Part shown: in pieces, positions 51,501 through 63,528 of the stretch | Numbering within the stretch: position 1 is the stretch's first letter | How the letters are laid out: the number at the start of each line of letters is the position of its first letter | NCBI GenBank assembly: GCA_037501455.1 | Contig: CM074857.1 | Span: forward strand, 110,951,501-111,015,500 | Length of the DNA stretch: 64,000 bases | Origin: Lantana camara | Lineage: Eukaryota > Streptophyta > Magnoliopsida > Lamiales > Verbenaceae | Reading direction: 5' to 3' | Made by a program: the position numbers and the translations under genes | The notes under the pieces: model-generated | The model's database searches: none | What the model saw: only the letters and a program-made list of their open reading frames with translations | What the model was told of the DNA's origin: nothing

Positions 51501-54500
51501 AGGTAGAATCATAAAAGATCCACTAGTTTAGGGGTAACACGTCACATGCAGTTCGAAAAACTGATATTGTGAAATGCCATCCACATACTCTATCATAGTA
51601 TAAGAAAAAGATTTTATATGAAAAATGAAAGACAAATTTCAACAACAATGGCAATAGCAAATTTAGCAATAAATACATTCTGCACCACTATAATCTATAT
51701 CAATTGATAATCGCCGATACCTGAGAAGTTAGAAGCTATCCTCAAAAGCGAACTCTAGTATACTTAAAAAGGAGGACAGAATCAACTTAGAAAGACTTCT
51801 AATGTTCACAGTTTTTATTTCAAGATAAACCAAAGAACTAATTGTCCGTCTGAAGAATTGAAGCATTAAATGTATTGTGACAGTGATCGAGGTTGAGCGG
51901 GAGAACAGATTGATTACAATTTCTGACAATAATTGTTTGCATAGATAATAGTGTATAAAGTAGAATTCAACCAGACGTCATCTAGTAAAACCATTAATCC
52001 TATATGCCATGCTTACCTAATCATTAGATTCATCAATCATAGGATGCTGAAACAAATGCATGAAAACTTTGTGCCTCAGGAACCAATGATATGTAAATTC
52101 ATGATCATACTTTGGTGAAGCAAATGCAAGATAACTTCTATACCTCGGGAATTTGAAAGAAATCAAAGCTCAGGCCATGCTGATCAAGAACTCGTGGAAT
52201 TAGATGTCGCATTGCTATTTTAAGTTTCTCTTCAGGTGTATATCCGGGAAGCTCAATGACTTCCATCCGGTCTAAAAGTGGTGGAGGAATAGGTTGTACT
52301 CTATTCGCGGTGGCCACAAAAATAACCTTTGAGAGGTCAAATGGCACATTCAAATAGCTAAAAACTTCAGTTAAGAATCACTATGGCAATACATTATCCC
52401 GACAATTGTGGTGAAATAAGCATTTATTCACTTGACCATGTTCCACAATCCACAATAAAAGTGTCCAGGTGTAACACAAGCAAGTTTATTTCTGTATATG
52501 CCTTAGACAAAATAAAATGGAAAATATTTTCCCAAATAAACTCGACATTTTCGCCTACATAGTTCAGTCCGCTGCCCACTCCACTAGATAACGGGAGAAA
52601 AAATGTAGAAAGGAACAGCAGTCGATATGGGAACTGAAAAAGAAATTAGGACAGGACAAAATCAAGTAAAATATTTACAAGAGAATCCATGGAGTTATAG
52701 AAGGTTATGCTTTGATCCCAATGCTAAGAGATTCAAGAGAATCTCTCTTAGAATGTTTTATAATGTTTTCACTCATTTATTAAAGAACAACAATACGACC
52801 AGTAGATCAAGATGACATTTCACCAAATTAAAATTATGGAGAAAAAAATTTAGGTTCTGTAATATTATAACAAATTTACCAAAACATGCATAGTGACAGG
52901 ATACTGATCATTAAAGGTTTTGTTCTGTTCAGGATCAAGGACTTCGAGCAGTGCTGATGCTGGATCACCCCGAACATCAGAACCTGTTTTGTCAATCTCA
53001 TCCAGTAGCATAACAGGATTGCAGACACCCACTCTCTAGAAAAATCAAAGGAAAACATCATTTTCTATCCAGGAAAAGTATGATTTTAGATAATTGCATC
53101 TTTCATCGTAATTCATCAAGATCAAAACACAGAGGGATGTTACATAATCATAACAGAAAACAGATTCTCAAGTCTTGAATCAGCACAAACAAACATGCAT
53201 TAGATCTCTTAAATATGGCCCAGTGATCATCTAGACTGATATATTAAGCGACTGATACTAACCGTATAGAATATATATTAATATGAAAATTAATTTTAAT
53301 ATATTTAATTAACAGTATTTTTATTTGCTCAAGCAACGAGTGTGCAGTAGTTACTAGTTTTTATAACTTATCACCACTACTTTGTTCGATGCCATAGATT
53401 ACCTAAAATCATTTGTCCATCTCAGCCCCACATATGGTCACTTCAAGAGACCAGTCAAAAACCTCATACCTCATTCTAGCTGACATATTCTCCTTTGAAG
53501 AAATCTAATACTACAAATTAAGCAAAAGTTTTTTAAGACATGTTCTGACCTTCAATCCATCAATGAGACGCCCAGGCATGCTTCCAATATATGTACGCCT
53601 GTGTCCTCTAATATCAGCCTCATCTTTAACGCCACCTAGGGATATGCGCATAAATTTTCTCCCCAAAGCAGCAGCAATTGATGATGCTAACGATGTCTTC
53701 CCAACACCTGGTGGACCAACAAAACACAAAACTGGGCCTCTTGCATCTGGTTTGAGCTGCATGACATTTTTTAGTTAGATTTCCATTGCATAAACAACAT
53801 CTTGATCAGGAAATATCAAACACAAAACATTAATAAGAACCTTCCGAACAGCTAAATATTCAATTATGCGCTGCTTGACTTTGACTAGACCATAGTGATC
53901 GATGTCCAGACGCTCCTTTGCAGCCTTTAAGTCCAGTTCCTGTTCTTCAATGGCTTTTTGCCAGGGCAAGTCCGCAAGTAGTTCCAGGTATACACGAGAA
54001 CTATTATACCCAGGCTGCTGAGGCTGCATTTTTTTCAGTCTCCTGATAAAAGAATTTAATAAGAAATTAAGAAAACTCTTATTCGGAACTCAGAACCAAG
54101 GAACCATGCATCTTGAAGCTGTCAGTTTTAGATGATAGTCATGACACACACAGACCACCATACGTAATAACATAAAATCACGTTCACAGTATATATACCT
54201 TTAAAAAGTAAAAATCATGGCTGAAGTAGCATACAGAAAACCAGTATGCTTCAACTATGAGCAGCTTATAAGTTGATCAATGAAAATATTCTAGAAGTAA
54301 ACTGAATATGCCAGGTAAACTGATTACGAAGTGATCATGAAGAAGAAATGGAAAAACACTTGACTTCTTTAACCACAACAAAGCATCTCTCCTCTCTCAA
54401 GTAGATGTAAGATGAGAAAGCCTCAAATTATTAATTACAAAAGTTCCTACCTTTACCATATGGAATTCAATCCACACGATAGGAATTCAGCCTAATTTTA

Positions 54501-57500
54501 TTTTTTTTTTGGTGCAAATCAGTGTAATTGCGTATCAGTAGTCGAAACCTTTCTCTAAAAGTCTCATTAGCAAATTTATACCTTAATTCTCTCTGAGCAT
54601 GTTTCCAGATATTTGCAGGCATGCCTGCATCTTGCATCTTCCTCTCTAGAGCAGCCACATCATCCTCCTCATCATCATTGTCACCAAGCTCTTCCTTTAT
54701 AGCCCTCATCTAGAACATGTCCCAAAATCATAATGATGCACACCCATCAGAATTCTCTTAACTTTCTTAATTTGCCTGAGGAACTTCTTTGGATTTCTAA
54801 ATAAACTATGTGAAACAATATTTTCCATACGACTCAAAGCATTTCAACTTGGGTTATGGAATTAATTATAGTCATATGAAATGTCATACCCACTAAAGTT
54901 TCATTGGTCATAGCATATTGAGAGACATAGTTAACCCACGTAAACGTTTTACCTAGATAGTAAAAAATGCACGGAGGTAAAAGCAACAACACATGTATCT
55001 AGCCTGTTACAAAGTTGTCTAGCAAATAAACTCGTTTAAAAATACAGAAAAAAAATAATTATAAGGTGCACACATCAAACAACATGGATGATTAAAACTT
55101 TTTCCTTTCTAATGGCCCAACACAATAAGTGATAACGGATATAGCATGGCTTTCATGATCAGAGAAAAGATAGCTGGCAAGTTCTTCATTGTAACAGAAG
55201 CTTAGCGCAAAATTATTGAAAAAAAGAAGACATAAATACACATGAAAGAGCTCACAACAAAGGCTGGATAAGGTTTTTCAGGTGAAACATAAAAATATAA
55301 GATATTGCCATGAAAATATAAACAATGAAAAAGGCAATAGCAAACCAGATTTAAGATTTGAAGTTCCATCAGTATATGTTCGGAGAATTGATGCTAAGCA
55401 ACAATTTTGCGCAACCCCAACAACTAAAATGCACGGCCAGCCAGCCAAAAGAGAATCAACATTACAAATTCCTCAAGCAAAGGAGCTTTCATTGAGTTAT
55501 TTACACAGGAATCACTAATATCCTCAAGTATTACACAGAATACCAAATGTCAAACCTGCTGGCGAAGGAGAAATTCTTTCTGTGACTTTGACAATTGTCC
55601 CTCAACCTTTTGAGTAATCTTCTCAGCAACACGAATTGACTACAAATAGCAAGCAAAAACTCATATGACTTGTGATTCTACAAGATCCAAAATTGTACAA
55701 TCTCGATTGCTGAATCCAAATACCTGTAAATGCCTATCAACCAATTCAGTCGCTTTTGAAAGCCTCACTTTCACATCAACAGAATCTAACATGGAAAGTT
55801 GCTCCTCAAAGCTGATCTCAAAGCTTGCAACAAAAATATCAGCCAATTTGTGCACAGGAACTGTCTCAAGGAGAACGTTAGTCTTCCCACCAGTTTTTTG
55901 TTTCTAGATACACAAATAAACTTAAATTAGGGCAAAATAGTAGATTGTTAAGAGTAAACAATTGAAATGTCTGTCTAGTTCCATCTAACATATAACTTTC
56001 TCAGTATGGCTTTAGACTCTATTGAACAGTGAAGCCTCAAAATTACCTGCTCAAGAACAGAAATAAGCTCCTTGGCCGTGGCCTTGAATTGTCTTGATAA
56101 TGCTATGAAATCAGGATCTTGTTCCACTTGATCCATCTCTAATAATATCATCAGATATCAAATCAGCACCCACCGAAAGCTAGTTCTGTACGCATAATTC
56201 GAAGATTTGCTAACAGACAAGACAGTACAAAATAATCCAACTCCATTTGTATTTTTAAAATGCAAATATATAAAACATGACGAAACCTTTCTTGTTGCAC
56301 GAGGGTTATTCACATGCATGAAATCATTTCTCAAACTAAGTAGGATTAAAACTGATAATATTTCCATTAATGCAATTGTTTCACATAAATAAAAACTACA
56401 AGGAAAACAGAGAAAGCAAAAGAGAAGCAGAAGGATAAAGCTTAGCATGAAGCCATTCAGCTCCTTCCTCATGAATCCCAAAAAGGTTTGAAACGTTTAA
56501 CTCAAAAGGCAGTTGTAGTCTGGCAATTATTGATATGTCGATGCAGGACCATAAATCTTCATGTCCACACCTTGGTACTCATTTTGAGGAAGTATGCTAA
56601 AACTGATGCAGTTACAACAAATGCAAAATCTTCAAATGAAATGTACGACTATAAACTTCCATCAATTGTACTTCTATTGTGGTATTAGATTAGTGTAAGC
56701 TTCAATCCTACTTGCACTTACCAACTTTTGTCATATCAAGGGGAGTGATCCGTGCAGTATAATATGTTCCTCTTGTGCTCAGCTCCTGCACACTAAATCT
56801 GCACAGGCCTTCAAGTACAACAATGTAAGTCACCCTCCCACTTGGCTTCTCCACTCCCCTTGAAAGATGCAAAGCTCGGGCAGCAACTCCTCTGGAGATC
56901 AAAAAGTGGATCACTAATAACCAACAAAATCAGCAAAACCAATGGGCTAACAGAAATAGGTATCACCAATAACAATATACCTATTGTGCCAGTGGATTAC
57001 TTCCTGTTGATTCTTACCACCATGTTTGTGGGAGTCAGGTGTGTCCTCTTGATTTTTTGAGCTTCGTTCTCCTGAAATAATTCCCACACCTTCAGAGACA
57101 GTTACAACTCATCAAATAAGATTATCACAATCTGCTACTACAGCAACTAAATTACTTCTTATTGCAATCTTTTTCGTCATGTTTGAAATTGTTATCCTAT
57201 GCTAGACAAGGTCCAACAATCACTACCATAATCAAACAGTCGAACCCCAAACATAGTAACAACTAACACCCGCACTCACACTCACAGATGGGCTATAAGC
57301 ATCAGATTGAGACTGAAGATAATCACCTGGAGACAGCACGGGGCCCATGGCCGGAGCCTCTGCAGCAGAATCACGAACAGGCAAAATACCAATTAGACCT
57401 TTCTCTTCTCTCTGCCATAACTCTTGCTCCACCAACTTCACACTAGCAGCACAACCATGTACAAGAAAACATAAATATTGAAACTAGCATGAGCCAAAAT

Positions 57501-57683
57501 ATACACAGGAAACTGAGAAAGACAAGACTTTAGCCAGCAAAAGGATAGAACAAATTCGACATGGAAATTGATGTACCTGCTAGGTGAAGTGCATCGAATA
57601 CGAATAATCGCACCAGGTAACAAGACTTTGTTCCGAAATGGAAGAATTGCGAGTCGACCCGGCAGCTCCACCGATTCCGCCAT
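48518..57683 (-). CDS. LON2: LON2 peroxisomal Lon protease
   Basis: ATP-dependent serine protease of the peroxisome matrix. 17 exons (minus strand, in order): 57683-57577, 57442-57270, 57089-56981, 56891-56722, 56138-56047, 55903-55724, 55639-55556, 54709-54582, 54042-53841, 53756-53550, 53035-52905, 52357-52144, 51482-51180, 51015-50821, 50353-50108, 48892-48791, 48601-48518. They total 908 residues (Arabidopsis LON2 has 888). The N-terminal substrate domain starts [19 protein letters not shown]. Walker A is GPPGVGKT (429-436), Walker B is MLLDEID (about 493-499). The protease dyad is Ser804 (KDGPSAG) and Lys847 (GGIKDK). The C-terminus is AKL, a peroxisome-targeting signal type 1. The exon 2 donor (g|GTGTTA) was chosen by phase and is the least certain boundary. 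The longest intron (48893-50107) contains a retrotransposon LTR. Confidence 0.96.
49575..50010 (-). mobile_element. Copia-type LTR in a LON2 intron
   Basis: On the minus strand it has a TATA-like CTCTATAAATAGAG (49939-49926), then a transcribed-looking region with GCCGAACCACGTAAATTC, and ends GGTGCTAGCCTAACA near 49580. This layout and the ACGTGGTTCGGC signature are common in plant copia LTRs. It lies in the same orientation as LON2, in the intron between the last protease exon pieces. The U3 start is not defined and no target duplication was found. Confidence 0.5.
53263..53357 (-). repeat. Dispersed repeat in a LON2 intron
   Basis: Reverse complement of the first 100 bases of the repeat in UPF1 intron 16 (17087-17190). 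The shared core is GCACACTCGTTGCTTG followed by AT-rich DNA. The two differ by many substitutions, so they are old copies. Confidence 0.5.
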
Positions 57684-58139
57684 ATTAGCCGTAATTATAT
57701 GTTCCCTTCAAAGAAATTAGGGGGAATTACAGAAACCAAATTGGTTTGCTATAGATAATATGAAAATATAGCGTGTTGTATGATATTGGATAAAAATTAA
57801 AGCTAGCGATTGAACTGGGGAAGAAACTGTAGAAAGAGGAACGGAGGAAATAACTAAAAATGTGCGGAAATTTTATGGAAGGAGACGATATTAATAGGAG
57901 GCCAACTATTAAACTCAAAAAAAAAAAAAAGGAGGCCAACTATTGATACATATATACACATATTATTGGAAGGAGTTAAAACATGCTTTGTATCAAATTT
58001 TGTTAGCTAGATTATTTTTCTCTTTGATAGAGTTCTGTACCACGTGTCAACATGTTAGTGGTGCACACATACTATTTATCTCTTGCAATATTGTCTAGGT
58101 ACTTGTTAATACAATTCCCTCTCAAGATTAGATCTGATA
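57684..58139. other. LON2 upstream region
   Basis: About 450 bases before the LON2 start codon. It includes an A-run near 57918-57930. I see no convincing promoter motif and no gene. Confidence 0.35.
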
Positions 58140-58316
58140 TGGTATCAATTTGACTTTTCGCTTTTGCTTCAAATTTGTGTCTTCTCTACGCTATGGCGGC
58201 TGGAGATGCTGCTTCTATTCCGACCATCCGTTTTCTCTACCTCAATCTGAGAGCACCACTTCTCCTTTGGTCCTGCAACAGCTCACTGGGGACAATTATA
58301 ACACATGGAGTTAGGG
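58140..58316 (+). pseudogene. Copia gag N-terminal fragment with primer-binding site
   Basis: TGGTATCA at 58140 is the first half of the usual tRNA-Met primer site of copia elements. An ATG follows at 58193 and, after a frameshift near 58235, the string LVLQQLTGDNYNTWS, the conserved start of copia gag proteins. The sequence then loses homology at about 58316. No LTR is visible directly upstream. Confidence 0.6.
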
Positions 58317-58691
58317 AATGTCAATTCGGGTGGGTTCGAATCGGATTGGGGTAGAGATATATTATAAAAAATTATAATCTGAATATAATCCGACCCGAAT
58401 TTAAATTTGATACTCCCAACCCTAACCTGAACCTATAGAAGTTTATATTGAAAACTTTATAGAAGTCCAGATTCAAAAACAACAATTCATTCTTTTCCTC
58501 TCAAAAAAAAAAAAATATATATATATATATAACTTTCGCACATCATTTTTTGGACCTTCCCAACGGATCTTGAAATTTTGTTACAAAAAAGTTGTGGTGT
58601 TGCTCAGTGGCGGCTAAAAGGTGGAGGCACAACAGCATTTGAGGACGGCGTGGAGTGGTGGAGATCCCAATCGTCCTCCATTCAAATATTA
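58317..58691. other. Intergenic DNA
   Basis: No gene. It includes a short A-run followed by a TA repeat (58506-58530). Confidence 0.35.
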
Positions 58692-58780
58692 ACATATAAG
58701 AGCATATATAAATAATTTAAATGCGCAGTTAGCTCACTCGTGACGTCATACCTATACGATCGAACGGACAGGGCGTCACA
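58692..58780 (-). mobile_element. 89-bp LTR-edge fragment
   Basis: Nearly the same as 29943-30037, the first bases of the minus-strand LTR in Region 3, including TGACGTCA at 58741-58748 and the TGTGACGCCC start at 58780. Only this edge survives. Confidence 0.75.
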
Positions 58781-60691
58781 TACTCTATTACGTTATAAAA
58801 GGACTTTTGTTTCTATGTCAATCTTTTCTGGTGACCAAATATTTCTTGAAACAAGCAATAATGATTTTAATCAAAGATTATGCATGACCCTGTAGCACCC
58901 CTACACGTGGAGATGCCACACCCCCGCACTACAGACCGATCCACGCACGAAATGGATAGTCCGTACATGAACCAACCTGCAGCGAACGGGTGACAATAAA
59001 ATAAAATGACCGGCTAGGCGGGACTAACTTGCAAATTAAGTATCATAATGCAAAAAGGGATAAGCGGAAGCATGACTTGACGAACATATAACAAGTAAAC
59101 CAAAACTAAATTTTACATATCAATACATTATCATCTCCTAAAATACATAACAAATAACATTAAGCATAACTCCTTTGAACAATAACTAAATACTTAAATA
59201 AAATGCTCCATGCTTGACTCGACTACAAGAACTGGACTCGACTCACTTCCCGCCTAGCGTGCACCTGCAATGACCTGAAAGGTGGAGGCGTCAGTCTGTG
59301 AAGACCGAGTGAGGGTTTTAAATAAATACCTGCACAATTAACATGCAAGCTATATTCTCGGGTAAAGTTTTATAAAAGACAATATATAAGTTCAATAAAA
59401 AGATATCTTCGCCCGAGAATACAACTGTCAATACTTGTTCATTTTCATGAAATCAATGCATGGCCCCGGCGAGTGAGGGCGGTCTCCAACCTTACTCCAA
59501 ATGTACATGAAACATGCTTGCTTTGTTAATCAATAGGTGATCATGCAATTAAATTACCGTGCAATCGTACGACAGTGTAATCAAGTAACTGTTGGGAATA
59601 GTGCCCTGAAAATTCAATTTGTTGAATTAATTAAACTGAATTTACAGCGAGTTGTGAGTATTTCACATATTAATAATTAATGACGTGTGGTGGTATTCTC
59701 ATATGAAATGTGTTTCATAGGAAAAGACTTTGAATACCGAAATCACGTGTCATTAAAGTTCTAGTCGGTAAGATAAGAATATGCTCTTATCAAGACTATA
59801 ACATGGTTATATAAGATGATTAGTCTTTCGTCATAGGGAATGATGATTCCAATTATAACACGTTGATGATTTTCAATAGGATTGGAAATATCGAACTGGA
59901 CCACTGAGATAATTCATTTTATACTGTTATCTAAAATGAATAAAATCTCAGGTAGCATTGTACTCTTAATCCTGATAATATTTCGGCTTTAGGCATGTAG
60001 TGTTAGTCACTGTAACATACTCGAAGTGAGGTCTCGGTAACGGGTGTCCAAAATACTTTGTATGATTCGGTGACAACATGAAATGTGCTAAAGAGTTATA
60101 TTGATCGAGGAATCTGTGGCCTTGCTGGAAGGAAAAAGATATCCTTGAAATAGATTTGCAAAAGTTCGAATTAAGACTTTGGCCAAAGCACTCCGCGTAA
60201 TAACGTCACCGAAGTTGTATGTTGAATGTGTTTCACATACAGAGAATTTGAACTTAAGGCGAGTTAATAAATTTCAAATTAGAGATGAAAAATAAATGAT
60301 AGTAGTTGCAATTTATTTTTCATGTATATCTACAAGGAGGAGTAAAATGCGAAATTATTCTAGATCGAGAAATTCGTGAATAATTTAATTAATTTTAGAG
60401 TGCAACAATATTTATTTAGTGGAATTAAATATTGTTAAACGGTAATTAATTATTATCATGAGATGATAATATATTAATCCGTTTGGAGCTAAAATTAATT
60501 AGTCCTGCAAGCCCCAATTGAAAACCCAAAGAGAAAATATTAAAAGGAGAAAGAGAAATGAATTTTCAAAATGTTTGAAAATGGCCAAGGAATTTATTTT
60601 AAGAAAATAAATTAAAGTTCCAAAGAGTTGGAAATGCCTGGAATTTTATTTTGGAGAAAATAAAATTTTAATCGAAAAAAAAAATCGGTGA

Positions 60692-60981
60692 TGACGTGGC
60701 ATGCCACGTCAGCAAGGTGGCCCAGGTGGCGCTGACTGGGCAGCCGCGTGTGCAACACGTGGACGACCCAGATGGCGCCACGTCAGCGCAATTGGACAGT
60801 CCAGATTTGCGCTGAATCGGGTCGGTCAATAGGTTCGGATCCGGGTCAACGGGCCGGACCAACGGATAGGATTGAACCGGACCGGACACGTGGCGTCACC
60901 AAGATCAGCTACGTGTCGAACCGGTTTGGTCGGACCGGACCAAGGCCAAGAAACCCTAGGCCGCGAGTGCATTACACGTGG
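60692..60981 (+). promoter_or_regulatory. Cluster of ACGT-core (bZIP/G-box type) sites in the copia LTR
   Basis: A perfect 20-bp palindrome, TGACGTGGCATGCCACGTCA, lies at 60692-60711. Further ACGT cores follow: CACGTGG at 60756-60762, CCACGTCA at 60778-60785, CACGTGGC at 60897-60904 and CACGTGG at 60975-60981. Plant bZIP and bHLH factors bind such cores. The TATA box lies 135 bases past the last site. Confidence 0.6.
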
Positions 60982-61113
60982 AGGGGAGTTTTGGCGATCG
61001 GCCGGCGGCGTTGGACTCGTGGAGACGAGAGCTTCAACGTGGTTACCTTGGTTTCCGTGTCCAAGTTGCACACGCAAGTGGGGTGTGAAATTACTATTTT
61101 GCCCTCGGTTTTT

Positions 61114-61129
61114 CCCCTATAAATAGGGG
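61114..61129 (+). promoter_or_regulatory. TATA box of the copia LTR
   Basis: CCCCTATAAATAGGGG, a TATA box set in a near-palindrome, downstream of the ACGT cluster and upstream of the R/U5-like region of the solo LTR. Confidence 0.7.
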
Positions 61130-62892
61130 TCTTGGCCTTCATTTTTTCATTCACAACTTTGGGAGAGGTTTTGGCTGAGCTCTCGGCTTTGAAACCATAT
61201 CCCTTTTCTCCTAGTTAATTCCGATTTATTTTGGAATTAATTTTAATTAGGTGTTTATATAAAACGCCTAATTTCGAGAGATTAAACCCTGAAAGGGTTT
61301 CCTAGTTTAAAGTTTTATTTTCTCTAAGTATTTAGAGAAATACTTTCGGAGCCCACACTCCGAGGGTGTCCCTGGGGTTATTGCAGGGAAGCTCTGCCGG
61401 TTTCACGAGGAGATCGGGTATCGAATTCTCGGGAAGTGAATTTGGGAGCTGGAAAAATGTCATTAGATAGCCATGTTTGCAGTACGGTAATATTTTACAG
61501 TTGTTTTAGTTTAAGCAAGATAAATTATGTGCTCTTAAGTGTTAATTGCATGTTAGATATTTATCTGCTTAAGTGATTTAAAATTTATTATCAATTGCAT
61601 GTATATACTTGAGTAGATCCGGCTAAGTCTTCCGCTATTGTATTAAAATATTTTAGAAATATTTTAATACTTGTATTATAATAAAAAATTTAAAATGTGG
61701 TCACGGACCGCTACTGTTCTGGGCCAGCCTCCCAGCAGTAACACATTCATGGAATGGAAATCATGCAATAACCCGAGGACAATCCGTGGTGCCGGACCAG
61801 TCCCCAGTCACCTTCTCCCTCCAATGATGGGAAGGTAGCTAGCCTTTACCATCCACGACGTGTTGAGCAGAGGGTACATGAATCCCTAAGCCCGGAACTC
61901 CTTCCTCCACTAATCTCCTAGCGGATTCAGGGGTCATCCCAATGTGGTGCGGATAGCGCGAGAGTTACCCGTCAGCCCTTGCTTTCCTGGTTGGCTCAAG
62001 CCACTACCCTCGGGCCCAGCGTGAATGGTCATGCTACTCGCCTAAAACATGCACGATACATGGCTTGCTTGCTTGCTTGCTTTTCATGAACATGACTTAC
62101 TTGAAATGATAGGTGATTTCATTCAAAATTATAGATATAAATACCTTTTTGGCCGAAAGATCACATAAGGGGTATACGGGTTCTACATAACTAGGAATTA
62201 AACCTCACCTGACAGGCGACACGATGACTCATGGATGCGTGAACGTGCTCATGATCAACAATCTCCGCCCTGGAGAATAACTTGAGGTGAAAATAAATGG
62301 AAGAAGATGATGGAAATGAATGATTGAGCTCCAAACTCCTAATTTTCTTGGAAAAACTTGATGAATTTGATGAAATCTTCTCTTCCCCCCTTCATGGTTT
62401 GGCTCGGTGGAAAGAGGAAGCAAAGATTGATATTTTTGGCATGAAAATGAAATGAAAGTTTGAGAAGAGATGCATATACCGTAATTCATCCCTTAAAAGA
62501 GATGAATCACCACATTTTGCAATTAAATCCCTAAGCTTATAATTAAGTTTATGCAATTGAGGATATAAAGATTGAAGAAAGATCAATTTGGTCCAATGAG
62601 TTTTCATGCAATTTAGTCCTTAAATTAAAATGAATGAGCATTTAAGGACAATTAAGCAATTAAAATACGCTCGGTAATTAACTCACATAATAATGAATTC
62701 AATATGTAAAATAATTCTCAAGTTGGCACGTATTTCATATATTTTCACGTAATCATGTCAAAATATAATTTATAAAATTAATATAACACGTATAAATTGA
62801 ATAAACGAAAATAATAAAATAAAATCCTAACGCTCGAAACTCACACATGTCGAGCGTACCTTTCTGTCTGAAAATTGGGGTGTTATAGACCC

Positions 62893-63200
62893 TTTGAATT
62901 AAAAACATATATAATGTATTATTAGTGGAGCATGCCATATCTTGTTCTTATGTAGATCAATTTTGTTTCACAATGATCCTTATTTGCAACTTTAGTTTGT
63001 AGCTACACCAGTGAAAGGATTTTCTTTGCTATACGAGTATACTTCGATAATGCTTTTAATCGTTTAATGAAATTGAAATTTTAGACAAATTGAAGGTCCA
63101 CGTGTTAGAAATTTGCAGCTCCACTTTAAATAGAGGCTTTCTTAAGTAGAGGACAAGCAGGAGGCTTCAATTCATGTCGTACTGATTGATGTCGATGCAG
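62893..63200. other. Intergenic DNA before the CBP60 remnant
   Basis: Flanks the solo LTR on the right. No gene and no repeat seen. The last bases (GATGCAG at 63194-63200) look like a splice acceptor for the CBP60 remnant. Confidence 0.4.
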
Positions 63201-63528
63201 GCCATACTTGTAACATCTGCACCTGAATCTTCTGTGAATGTTAACATTGTTGTTGTACAAGCTGACTTCAATAACAGTGATGATGAATGGTGGAGTCAAG
63301 AAAAGTTTGAAAGTCGTGTTGTATGAGCACAAGGGAAAAGACGTACTTTTGACAGGGATGTGCAAGTCACACTTAAATGGGAGACCTTTTATTTCCTGAA
63401 GTTCAAGTTGGATAAGGAGCCCGAAATTTAAACTTGGTTTGAAAGTTACATTTAGTATTTTGTGAGGGGATATGTATTCGGGAAGCAAAGACAAAAGCTT
63501 TTTAATGCCAACGATCATAGAGGAGAAT
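63201..63528 (+). pseudogene. Frameshifted fragment of a calmodulin-binding protein 60 (CBP60) gene
   Basis: Segments of the conserved CBP60 domain can be read in changing frames: VNIVVVQADFNNSDDEWWSQ and KFESRVV, then EHKGKDVLLTG, VQVTLK, SSSWIRSPKFKLGLKV, CEGICIREAKTKAF and NDHRGE. CBP60 proteins have EIVVLDGDF, EGKRPLLTGD, VTLK, NSSWIRSRKFRLG, CEGIRIREAKTEAF and DHRGE in the same order. At least four frameshifts or stops separate them, so no protein can be made. An acceptor AG precedes it and a GTATGT donor-like string follows, so the piece looks like one or two old exons. The rest of the gene is not in the window. Confidence 0.8.

Larger units (their letters stand above)
59590..61737 (+). 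mobile_element. Copia-type solo LTR nested in the gypsy-type solo LTR
   Basis: Begins TGTTGGGAATAGTGCCCTG and ends CCTCCCAGCA. The ends form an 8-bp inverted repeat with one mismatch (TGTTGGGA/TCCCAGCA). A 5-bp target duplication GTAAC flanks it (59585-59589 and 61738-61742). Within it are a GC-rich U3, a TATA box at 61116-61125 and a U5-like end region. It carries no gene. Confidence 0.88.
58891..62887 (-). mobile_element. Solo LTR (gypsy type) carrying a nested solo LTR
   Basis: On the plus strand it starts TGTAGCACCCC at 58891 and ends GGGGTGTTATA at 62887, so the minus-strand start is TATAACACCCC, one change from the usual TG. A 5-bp target duplication GACCC flanks it (58886-58890 and 62888-62892). 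This proves a solo LTR left by recombination. Removing the inner insertion leaves about 1.85 kb. No coding sequence. Confidence 0.85.

Noticed and set aside
60668..61154. Overlapping ORFs on both strands in the GC-rich segment
   Set aside because: They lie in the U3 region of the solo LTR. Length comes from high GC and few stop codons; there is no domain or codon pattern.
63126..63518. Minus-strand 130-codon ORF
   Set aside because: It is antisense to the CBP60 remnant and shows no protein family. The open frame is a by-product of the real sequence on the plus strand.
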